Positions 1-12,900 of a stretch of DNA of 64,000 nucleotides are shown here, piece by piece. Numbering within the stretch: position 1 is the first letter of the stretch; each line of letters opens with the position of its first letter. The translations under genes and the position numbers were made by a program. Source of the DNA: Atrina japonica (taxonomy: Eukaryota > Mollusca > Bivalvia > Pterioida > Pinnidae). The DNA is taken from the NCBI GenBank assembly GCA_030159075.1, contig BROG01000395.1, positions 372,001 through 436,000 of the forward strand. The letters run 5' to 3'. The notes under the pieces are model-generated. The model was not told the DNA's origin, made no database searches, and saw nothing but the letters and a program-made list of their open reading frames with translations.

Positions 1-159
1 CCATAATCAAAACCATTGGAGATCTTTTGACAAAAATTGAAGCAACATAATAAATTTGGTTTACATTTGCGGAAAATATTTGTCAGAAAGCAAAATGTTA
101 CAAACAAACAAACAATATGCTGCCATCTTTGATCTCAGTGACCTCGTGTCCAGACTTAC

Positions 160-282
160 CTTAGCCATACTGTATGTGATACAAGCTGTCATATGGTGAA
201 GGCTGTCCGCGATACTTTGTTGTCTTTTTTGCCTAAGTCCTGCTGGAATTTCCTGGAGAACTACGTGGCACCTCTGCAAGAC
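160..282 (-). CDS. CFAP54: CFAP54 exon 26 (last exon in window)
   Basis: Residues 1228-1268, phase 0 to 0. Reads VLQRCHVVLQEIPAGLRQKR and ends ACITYSMAK at donor GTAAGT. The next exon is beyond base 1. Confidence 0.9.
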
Positions 283-3200
283 CTGTAAAAAGGAAATCAG
301 TTTGTATAACATATTGTTTGTACGACTCTGTGCTTATTTGATCCTTGTTTGAATGTTATTTAACACAACACTCAACAATTTTTTAGTCATATGGTGGCCG
401 CCAGTTTTTATTAGTGGAAAAGAGAACCCAGTTATATTGTGCTCAGGAAGAGAACACCAGCCTTCCACAAGTAAACTGGCAGACATTCTCACAAAATCAG
501 CTTAGGTTCCAGTTGGACTTGAGCCCACAATGACTAGAGGTGAGAGGCTTCTTAGTTTAAGGTGCAATGCTTTAACCACTTGGCCACAGAGGCCCTCAAG
601 GTTATCTGAAGATTTGTAGTTTAGCTTATTTCTATGGTAAGGCTATCCATGAAAAGTGAAATATTAATATCAAAGTAATCTCAAATGCTAACAAAATTTT
701 CAACCTTATTTTTAAAAATAAAACTACAATTCGATTCTGATCCAAACTACAGAGTAGTCAAGGTTGTCCTAATGAACAAAACAGATATTTAATTCAAATC
801 GTGGATTACATCTCCACACTCACGATGGGAAGTATTGCAATTTACACATTCAAACTTAACATGAAAATATCTAAACTAGGCATAAGGCGTTTGATTAATA
901 CCAAAAGGTTTACCTGTACAACAGCTACAGAGGGTATCTTGTAGAAGACAAGTGGTGCCAGCAATCCATAACACTGTACAACTGCCTGTAGAGCTAAGTT
1001 TGCCTCATTTAGCCATCCCGCCAACTCCATGGCAACCAACATCTTCTCACATTCATTAAGTCTGCTCATCTGTAAAACATGTACAAAATTAATGCATTTC
1101 ACTTCAAAATACTTGTACAGTCAAATATGTTTTCAGCAGACACTCAAGGGAAATTGAAAGAGACTGCATAAGACAGGTGGTCTTTTGTTCCAGGTTGACA
1201 AAAATCACAAGAAAATTGGTGTACATTATGTTGTGTATGGCAACACATGTACATATCAATAAATGTTCATATCAATGTGTGATAGTTTGATAGCATTTTA
1301 TTGTTTAAAATCAATATGTCAATGTCTGTTCTTACCAATAAACATTTACATTAGATAAAAGTGTCATTTTATTTTTTTGTTTCTGTTTCTTGCTCCTACT
1401 GGTAGATCAACCGTGCTCACAATATGGCAGCTGAAACCAATGTGGCCAACCATTTTGTTGTGTGAACTACTGGATGTTGGTTGCGTTAGACAGATGACTG
1501 CTGGTTTCTGTATGTTTATATAGTGAAATTGATCGAGGGGGGACTCAAACTGGACATTGAAGATGAGTAACTGCTGCAAACAAGTGGCTATTAAGGCAGG
1601 CTTGACTGTAGTTTGTTTGGCTATTTTCAACATACAGAAATTCATAAAAGACACTGTTCTGTCATATTTCTATAAAAAATTCAAAGCATTTCTAGTCATT
1701 CAAAATCAGACTCAGCTAGCTGATTCATTGTGGTCCTATCAAACAGAATGTTGTACATGAATATTACAATTTACCTGTCCTTTGAAAAGTGGCCCCTTGT
1801 CACACACCACATCACAGAAAAGTTGTCCTTCTCGCACACGCATGTCCACGCCAATAAATATACTGGTCAAAAACTGTCTCAGAAGAACTGGGGAAGTCTG
1901 GCATACAACTTTTTTGTTCAGTCTGTGAAAACAAAAACAATTATAACTGTTTATGCACAAATTTAAAGGTTTGTATATCAAGAAAATTATCTAGAGTTGG
2001 CGTAACATAACAAGTACAACAAATTACAGCAAAGCTTATCACTGACCTTGACCTTTGAACTTTTGCCCTTGAAATCAATAGTGAGCTTGTACAGGCATTT
2101 CTACATGTATGTCCAAAGTATCACTTTATTCTGTAAATCTGGAATTTTTTCGCGGGACTTTATTTTTGTAAAACATTATTTCTAAATTTGTTTGCGAGAT
2201 GATATTTTAATGATTTCAAAATACCATTCTATCATTTTATTTTTGTACTTCATTACAAAATTTGTCCTTCAAACACCTGTGTTCTGATGTGAACTTACAA
2301 TTACCGGGTAAGAGCAACTGTTAAAACGTGTCCTTTACTTTTTATGTCTGTTAGCTAAAATCAAGCCCAAAAACACCGCATTGTGCCTTTCAGTTCCTCC
2401 TTCAGTATCAGGTTTGAAAATTAAGCGAGAGTTTTATATTCGCAAGCAAAACCTCTCGAAAAAAATTATGCGTAAATATAATTTTCACAAATATAGCCAG
2501 ATTTACAGTACTTAGACCACTATGACAAACTGTCTTAAAACTCTCTAGTTAGGAATGGTTTATCAATACTGCTTTCATGTAGCATTCACTATATATTACT
2601 ACATTTTTCTTTAATGTCAGATTGACAATTGTTTTGGTGTATTCAATGTTTGAATGGTGTTTTATAATTTTAACTTGAACCAGCACTGACTTGACGTAAG
2701 ATAATTCATCAATTAAAGGGTAATGTTCTCACCACTCCATTATAAGAAAATGTTATCTGAATTAAAGTAAATGAAAATAAGTTTACCTACCTCATCAAGG
2801 TTAGCTTGAAATCGCCTTGTGACTGAGTCACGAAAGTTACACTTTGTGGAGGTGGTGGCTCTGCTATGAAATGACCCCACAATACTTCACAAGCTTGTTG
2901 TGCAATATCATAGTTACCGACCTGGTAGGCAATCTAAGATAAAAGATCAATACAGATCTATCTTAATATATTTTCTGTGCTGTCATGTATCAAAAATATC
3001 AATTTTCATAGGAAGATGTCTAAAAATAGAATGCATATCGCAAAATGACAAAAATGTACAAATTTGTATTTTTTATTATGATGCATTTTCTAGTTAAGGT
3101 GAAAATGAAAAAAAAAATAATAATCTCAATTTTATCTTTCAGAAAAAATTGATTTTCTTGTCAATCAAAGTTTTGAAATATTTTACATGATTAAAGGAGC

Positions 3201-6200
3201 AGAATTATTTTTTTTTCAGAAGCCCACAAGTTATATTAAATTCCAACCTGACTAAGGAATCCCCATGTCATCAAAACAGGAAGTGGATGAGAAGCAAGGA
3301 TAGGTTTTGTGCTTTCTCCAATTCCTCCTCCAATAATCTGTCCATCAGCATTGTAGGCGGCCACTGCAAACATGTAGCGTTCATGTGGTACAAGACCGGA
3401 CACTCGCAACTCACAGCGATAAGCTGGTACCTATCAAATGAATAAGACACAATGAACTATCTGTGAACAACGGCTCAAACAAGTTTATCTAATGCAATTA
3501 AAAGTAAAACATAAACAAAATACAGTCGAATCTCGTTAGGTCAAAATCGGATGAGTTGAAATTCCAGACATGTCAAAGTTCAAAAGCAGGACCTGATTTT
3601 TATGGAAAGAAAAATATGTTAATTGAAAATCTGGGTTAAAATTCTGGATACCTCAAAGTAATAGGGAAAATGTATTGTTCAAATTATTTGCAAACTTCAA
3701 TTTTCATTGGCCAAAATTAAAAATCCTAATAGAACATTTTTTTTATTATATCTTATATATTTTGTTATTATCATTATTATTACATGTTAGGGGGTGCTTA
3801 TTTGATTTTTTCTTGTGTTTTATGCATATTTCAAATTAATCAATAATTATATAAAAATTGCCAAAAACATTTTCTGACCTAAGCAAAATTCTGCCAAATT
3901 TTCATTGCATTAAAATTTGCACACGTTGCTTTTATCCATTGCATTAAATATTTTCAAGACCAATTTATTGTTGATAAACTATTTTTCTTCAATGATATAA
4001 GCAGCAATTAAGTGTTGTAAGCTGCATATGCATGTACATGTCAAACCATGTAATACTCATTCTCTATTTCTTTTAGGGTTAAATTAGTTCATATTTTTTA
4101 AGTGTAATTGGGGTGTGGAACATTATTATTCGATAATATGAGATGCGATCGTTAATGATATAAGCGGCCTCATATCATCTGTTGTTCGTCTGACATATCA
4201 CCACTTGGAGAAGTTTACCAAGTTTTAAATCTAATTAAATGATTATCAGGAATTAATTGTCGGCCATTGATGATGATTTGGGTCTCACAAGAGGTAGAAT
4301 TGATTGCAGGTAACATTAATTAGGTGTGACGAGTAGTGCTAGTTAGTCTGCATATAGCCAGAGGCTTGGGTATTGTCAAAACAATGCACAGGTGTGAAAT
4401 AAACTCAAGGATTAAGTGTAACCCAGCAGACTAGAAAAGTACATGCATATTCAGAAAATTATTGCGCTTTGGTAGAAATGTAAAGAAATCAGAAGTTTTG
4501 GACATAAAAGCAGTAGACGGAAGATTGGTCTAAAAAGCTGCAGACTACTGCCGAAATCGGTAGAGTTAAAATGTCTGCTCTAGTTTGCAAGTATGTTAAC
4601 TCATTCATCCCTAAACACACATTTGGACTGACCTAAACCATTGATATACAGAAGAGTTTATTGTTTTTCAGGGGTTGATGAGTTAGTTAATTGCTGAGTA
4701 GCAATATTGATGGACTGTAACTGAAATTTTATTCTAAATTTTTAAATACATCATAATTTCTCTGTAAAGTTGATAAATCTATATAACAAATCGAAAAACT
4801 AAAATGATTCAATTCTGGGAAGTTTCCTGATAGTAAATCCATACCTCTTCTCCAGTTCCCGGAAAGTAGTAGTCATTCAACCTTACACGTACATTGCTGC
4901 CAGATGAAGATCGGGCAAAGATTCTGTACCACGCCACCTGTAAAGGATAGAAATAAACATTTTACCTTGTTTTTGTAAACACTTGCTTTAGTATTTATTA
5001 TGTGATCACTTCTGCTGCTACAAGAATACAGTCAAATTGCATATCATTAAAATCATATGATACAACATAACAGTCATATATGATGTACCACTATTCATAT
5101 GACATATATGACATTTTATATGACATAACACTAAAACTGTAGCATGACACTGTATCTAAGCTGTATAATCTGACATAATAACAATATGACACATAGTCAT
5201 GACATAACATTACAGTCATATGCCATGGCATTATGACTAGAATCTGACAGAATTCACATGATGTGTCATAAAATATGATATGACAGCTGCAGTACATGTC
5301 ATGGGTATATTAGGCCTAACACATATAAAAGCCCTGATACGTGATATCGTACATCAAGTCTTATATACAATACTTTATACAGAGATAAACATACAAACAA
5401 AAGGAAGAATAAATCAACATCTCTCCCACCCACTGACAGCTGTGTGGGAGTGCGGAAAATGCCCACAATCTATAATAATTTTTTTTGGGGGGTGGGGGTG
5501 GGTGGTCTTTGGTTGTTGCTTTTTTGGAGGGGTGGGGAGTGGGAAGCAGCTATATAACTATAACTTCCAAACAGGAAATAAAGCTCATCTAGATAAAGTG
5601 ATTATCATTTTACCTGCTGCCCATCATCTGGTTTATATGGAGCTGGTCTTAACACCATCATGGAGTCTGTCCTACACAACAAGACCGGAGGAGGTGGAAG
5701 TTTAGAAACTTTTGTAGTTTCCTCTGGTACATTGGTGTTGTCTGTGTATATCCTTCTTTCTTCTATCTGAGCTTTCTGTATCATTTCAACAGCATCCTGA
5801 AGACATAAAGAAAACATGTATAGAATCTGGCAGATGTAAAAACTGTATAACATTAAAACTTGTTTGTAGTATACTTTAGGGGATCTGACAAAAAAAAAAC
5901 TAATCATAAATTTATTTTTGTTTAACATTTCAGGTGACATGCCACAGTTTGTTTTCAAATGAGGCAAACATCATGTTTTTCAGTAAAACCTTTCATCACC
6001 TAGTAAACTTCACAATTCACAGAGAATTAGAGTAGCCCACAAGACCAACTTTTGCATATCATATATATTCCTACTTGATTAGATGATTAGATAATCTTTG
6101 TATCAATCAATATTTGGTTTAAAGGGGCATTAGCTGTGTTTTTTTTACCAAAGAATTCCTTTCCTTCTTACTACCTAGATTGATATACAATAACAAAAAA

Positions 6201-9200
6201 GAAATATACACAGACATGAAAATTCTTAAATTCTGTATGGTTTGTGAAAATTGCTGGAGAAAGTCAGTTTGGCAATTATTCACTTGATTCACTCAACCTT
6301 ACTATTTGTATATATGCAAACCAAACTGGACCTGACCTTATTTTCACAAAATATACAGGAATATAAGACTTTTTCTGCCTTTGTTTAGTTCTTATTTGTT
6401 TTTGTACATCAAGTACAAGTAGTAAAAGTAGAAAAAAATTGAAGTTCTTTATTTTCAGCTTCTTCCAAAGGGTTTTTCAACATGCCACACCATCCATGAC
6501 ACATGACCATCTAATCTAGAGGTCCTATGCTTTCCCTTCTTATGCCAAACACTTGACGGAGGAACAGTCACTACCCTTTTTTAAAAAAGTCCTAGGTATG
6601 ACATGGGACTGGGAATCAAACCCAGGACCCCCTGCTTGTGAGGCAGATGCCAATTGAGCCACCAAAAGCACTGCCTTTCATAATCAGTGTAAAATGCTAC
6701 CTACAGTCATACCTGGATAAAATGAAACCAAAGGGGAATGAATTTCTCTCAAATAAACAGGGTTTTCAATATAACCAGTCTAAATGGTAATAAAGAAACT
6801 TGCTCGGGATTCAAAATCATTTCAAATTAAGTGAAATTTCAATTTAACAGGGTTCAATATAAGTGGGTAACACTGTATGTTCAAAAGAATCTGTTGATAT
6901 ATTTTTTTTTATTGTACTTTACCTGTAAAAGAACTTTCTGCTCTTTGCTGGTCACACCATCATTGCTAAGAAGCAGGGCCTTCTGCATGAAAAGTAAAGC
7001 CTTTGATAAACTGTTCTTCCTGCAGGCTGCGAGGAGGTCTTTATAATCCTTAATTTGATGAGAGCTCAGGTCCTCAATACTTTCCTGTGGAACAAGAGCA
7101 CAAAAGTTCAAAGTTCAAAGTTTATCACATTTATCATATGACAATCCCCTTGGATGATACATGTATACCTCAACTGGTCTATGCAATCACATCATTCTAT
7201 AACAGGGTGACAAAAGTGAGGAATTTTTTTTTATTTTTCTCTATATGTTTTATATAAAACCACATAATTTTAAAACATTAAATAAGAGTCAATTTCAAAG
7301 CAACTTTGATGAAACATATACAATAAACTTGAAATACCTCACACTTACATTTGCTCATAATGTTAAAATTATCTGTTTTCAAGATTAAGGGATTTTAAAA
7401 GAAAATTAAATTCTTCATTTCACAATTCTCTATTTACACATATCAAAACAAGACACAAATGGGGCATTAGCCGTGTTTTTTTTTAAATTATTTTTTTAAT
7501 TTTTTACTAATAAGTCTGATATACAGTAACAAAAAGGAGATAAACATTCATATACATTTTTTGAAAATTGCTCAAGAAACCCAGTTTGGCAATTATTCAC
7601 TTGCAACTGATTAATTCAACCTTACTATTTGGATATGCATACGATACTGAACCTGACCTTATTTTCACAAAATATATAGGAATATAACAATTTTTAAAGC
7701 CTGTGTTTAGATCTAATTTGTTATTGTACATCAAGTGTAAGTAGTAAAAGTAGAAAAAATTGAAATATATTTTTTTTCACTAAAATTTGTTTTGCACAAA
7801 ATCTATCAGTGATATAAAACTAAAAAACTGAAAATCATAACAAAACAAACAGACATTTCAAATCATTCAAGGTAAATGGTGAAAATTGTACTAAAGTAAA
7901 ATTAGAAAAGATATATGTATATTGATAATAATGAAATTATTTTGAAAAGATGTGGTTTTACATAGAATGTACAGAAAAAAAAAAAAAATTGTCCTCACTT
8001 TTGTAATCGTGCTGTACATGCAATTTAAAACAAAACCAACAAATTTATCTTAAGACCATGAAAATCTTTCATGCATTTAATTTAACGTTGTTTTAGATTT
8101 CAATAGATGACACCAACAGCAAAACATTTTTTCTAAAACATGAATCACCAACATTTATTTTGTTTATTTTTTCTCGTTAATATCTAGATCATGTTATCAT
8201 TCTCACCATTTATTTTGTTTATATTTTTCTCGTTAATATTGAGATCAAATCATTCTTACCATTTTTGTTTAAACATTGTAAATTCCGGATCATGATTCTT
8301 ACCATTTATTTTGATTTTTCTCGTAAATATCCATCAGCAAAACCATTTATTTTGTTTATATTTTTCTCGTAAATATGATCATGATATCATTCTTACCATT
8401 TATTTTGTTTATATTTTTCTCGTAAATATCCGGATCATGATATCATTCTTACCATTTATTTTGTTTATATTTTTCTCGTTAATATCTAGATCATGTTATC
8501 ATTCTTACCAGTTATTTTGTTTATAGATCCGGATCATGATATTCTTACCAGTTATTTTGTTTATATTTTTTCTCGTTAATATCTAGATCATTTATCATTT
8601 TGTTATTTTGTTTATATTTTTCTCGTAAATACGGATCTGATATCATTCTTACCATTTATATATCGTTAATTCTAGATCATGTTATCATTCTTACCATTTT
8701 TGTTTATATCTTTCTCGTAAATATCCGGATCATGATATCATTCTTACCATTTATTTTGTTTTATTTTTTATCGTAAATATCCGGATCATGATATCATTCT
8801 CACCATTTATTTTGTTTATATTTTTCTTGTTAATATCCAGATCATGATATCATTCTCACCATTTATTTTGTTTATATTTTTCTTGTTAATATCCAGATCA
8901 TGATATCATTCTTACCAGTTATTTTGTTTGCCACATTAGGAACAGTTCAATTCTATAAGATAGATTAAATGAAATTACAATTTACTATATTAAAACATTC
9001 AAGAGAAAATATAGAAACCGTCAATCAGGCTAATTTTAACTTTTTTATCTCCCTGATCACCCCATAGTAAGACCGTTTCAACATTAACAATATCTGAATG
9101 TCTAACTAACCGTTTTCTCCATGTTTCCAAACTTGTCTCTCTTGAAAGGTTTCTGTATGTTCTCTGCCGGATCAGGGCCCATTATAGCCAACTTGATGCA

Positions 9201-9896
9201 GACTCTGTGATATATCAAAATCAGTTCCAAGTGCAAGTCCTTGATGGTGTTCCATATTGCAGTAGCGGGCCCATTAACGCCCTCAGGAGGGATATCTGGT
9301 TTACTTCCTTGTTCCTCTGGAACAGTCGGTGGTGCAGCATCTATCTTGGTTGTATCCTTTTGTTCTAAGGAAAACACCTCATCATTTATGTCCTATGGTA
9401 AAAATATATCAATCATTTAACTGTTTGCCCATGACAAATTTCCAAAATAAAAATCCACGAATTAAACCTGCATAGATGCAAGACTTCCATGCAAAGGCTA
9501 CTTCTGTATTGTGGCCATGTTTCTAATTTACATACATCTTTGTCCTGACTCTTGAACTAATTAATTAACCTTGGCCCCTGTGTTCACATTTAGACTCACC
9601 TGAATCATTAATTGTTACTAGTCTATTGTAATAATTCAGGGGTGAACAGGTTAATATTGAATGTAAAATCATTTTGATAATTCGCATTCTAAATTACAGA
9701 CTCCTGAATTCTGACAGTAGACTTTACCATTCTTTGAAATGGATGAGTTCAAATATGGCTAGGGGGTGGGGAGGGACAAGGAGTTAAAACAGGGCAGGGG
9801 CTATTACAAATCTGGATACAATGTAAATTTACATCATGTTTTGACTTCCAATCACAAGGTACCTGTATTCAACTTTGTAATATAGTGTATTTAAAA

Positions 9897-9956
<60 letters not shown>

Positions 9957-12900
9957 TCTTTTGCTACTGACACACGTCAATAACAAATGAGAGATATACA
10001 CAGCCATAACAATTTTTATATTCCCATACATTTTTGTGAAAATAAGGGACAGGTACAGTGTTGTATGCATATACATGTACAAGTGGTATGGTTGAATCAA
10101 ATCATTTGAATAGGAATGATAACCAAATTGGTTTATCAAGCAATTTTCACAAAATACCATAAAATTGGTTATTTCTGATATTACTAAATTTTCCTGATTT
10201 TAGTAGTCAATGGTCACATTTTTATTTTGCAATTAACTGATGCCTATGTATTTCCCTTGTTTCAGTTTCATCACTTGTTTTGGTTGGGGATTTTTTTTTT
10301 TTTTAGCAATTCACTTACTCTGGTGTTACATGTGCATTCCAATATTGATCTTGCCTTGGACTTAGAGAAATTGACAATGGTCCATTAGGATTTGGTAAAT
10401 GTCCATCAGAACCATCATTTTATTTTTATGTTCTGCATTTTCAATTTTTGTGATTTCAATACTATCGTGAAATATCACAAAACTTAGAGGACTGCAGACA
10501 ATATCGGTTAGCGGTATACGGGAAGTGAAGAATTTTTATACAAGTGTATATCTCTCTTTTGTTATTGTACTTCAATATAAGTAGTAAAAGAGAAAGAACA
10601 TTTTTGGGGAAAAAATGAAGCCAATGTCCATAAACAGTGATAACATGTGGAAATATAAAAAACAACTAAAATCACAAAAGCTAACATGCTACATACATCT
10701 AACTCATCTAATTCAGAGATACATCATTATGTAAAACCACAAAACTAACATGCTACATACATCTAACTCAGAGATACATCATTATGTAAAACCACAAAAC
10801 TAACATGCTACATACATCTAACTTCTCTAACTCAGAGATACATCATTATGTAAAACCACAAAACTAACATGCTACATACATCTAACTCAGAGATACATCA
10901 TTATGTAAAACCACAAAACTAACATGCTACATACATCTAACTTCTCTAACTCAGAGATACATCATTATGTAAAACCACAAAACTAACATGCTACATACAT
11001 CTAATTCATCTAACTCAGAGACACATCATTATGTAAAACCACAAAACTAACATGCTACATACATCTAACTCATCTAACTCAGAGATACATCATTATGTAA
11101 AACCACAAAACTAACATGCTACATACATCTAACTCAGAGACACATCATTATGTAAAACCACAAAACTAACATGCTACATACATCTAACTCAGAGACACAT
11201 CATTATGTAAAACCACAAAACTAACATGCTACATACATCTAACTCATCTAACTCAGAGACATCATTAAGTAAAACCACAAAAACTAAAAATCTACATACA
11301 TCTAACTCAGAGACATATCATTATGTAAAACCACAAAAACTAACATGCAGTATTTTTGTATCGTACTCTGTGCATTTGTGATTCAGATCAATTGTTAGCT
11401 CTCAGGCTATACGGAATCCTCGTTTAATAAATAAAGCATTTAGTTAATATGCTATATAAATTGATCAAATTAAAGTAAAAATCATCATTATAATCAATCA
11501 TTAAAACAACCAAAGTAAATCAATCTTTTTTGGACAAGAGGAAATATAATAATATACAAACCTTACAATATCAACTCATTTACCCCTAAAGAAACATTTG
11601 GACTGGTCTTCTAAGTCATTAATTTACAGAAGAGTCCATTGTTTTCCAGGGTTTGATAAGTAAAACTAAACTGTTGTAGGTATTAGAATTTTTGTGAATG
11701 TTAACATTATTTAACATTGATTTTTGTTTTTGTATTTTTGTCATGCATTAAGTAATGAGGTAAAAAAACACAGCAAATTTGTGATTTGAATCATTCAAAC
11801 CGGTTAGATTTTCAGTCATAAACAACAAAATAAATAAACAATTAATATAAACAACAATGCATGCATGCTACTGAAACTTGTTGTTAAATTATGTCAATTC
11901 AAACACATTTGATTAATCACCAACCAGAAAACATTCCACAAAAACTTCCTGAAAATGAAAATCTGTGAAAGCCACTGTTTCTTAACTTAGATAACAGGCA
12001 ACCATTCTCTAGCCACATGATTTCAGAAATATCAATGTAGATTTCTTTAAGCAATTTCCATAGAGGTTGTTTGACAATGTTTGCCTCCCCCTCCCCTTAA
12101 AAATAAATAAATAAATAATGAAATAAAAAGACAATGGCCAACAGCTAAGAAAATAAATTAGAAAAACTTCCCACATAACCATCCAGTGACAGACTGAGAA
12201 AAGGATTGGTTTTGAACCCACATTGACTAAAAGTCAAGAACTTTAAGATTTGAACCCAATGGTCCTGCCACTTAAAAAAAAGAAGAGTAATCAATGATTA
12301 CAAAGCTCATCTCACATTAACATAGCAGGTAAACCCGAACTAGACCTTCTTAACAGGATGCTGACGTCAAGACAATGGAATGAGTTCCCTTATCTTCCTA
12401 GAGGTGAGCTATTTATAATGGACAAAACTGCTTCATTTTTTCTTTTTTGGCGGGGTGTTGGGGGGGGGCGGGGTGTGTTAGGTGGATCAGTTGGGCCACA
12501 TCAAGCAATATTTTGTCTGTTTGGACAAAGCCTGTAGACTCAAACCTGATTAACAGGACTTGATGAATTAAAATAATTGTCCAACATTTGATGAATCTAA
12601 AATGGTTGTTATGTCTCAAAGGAGAAGAAAATAAATTTTGTACTGGTTGCTTGGTTACATAAGAATGAACTAGTGGCATACACAGGTACACATATGAAAC
12701 AAATTGATGCTCAAAAAACTAAACAACTTGTCCCTCAAATTAATCAATGACAGTGAATGTTAATTGGAAAATGGCCGATTCCTAAAGGGTGCATGGTCAA
12801 CATGATCACTCGAACTCACCAAACTGGTTACGTCGCTAATAACACTTTTGACATCAATATCCATAGTTGTAACTTCTCTTTTTGTGGGACTCTCTATATG

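Noticed and set aside
8890..8950. Possible small exon at the edge of the 8.2-8.9 kb array (TTATAG acceptor, CTG|GTAAG donor)
   Set aside because: All three frames of the 37-base segment contain a stop.
12413..12691. 92-codon minus-strand frame near a G-rich patch
   Set aside because: Translation has no domain character and the G-rich patch explains part of it.
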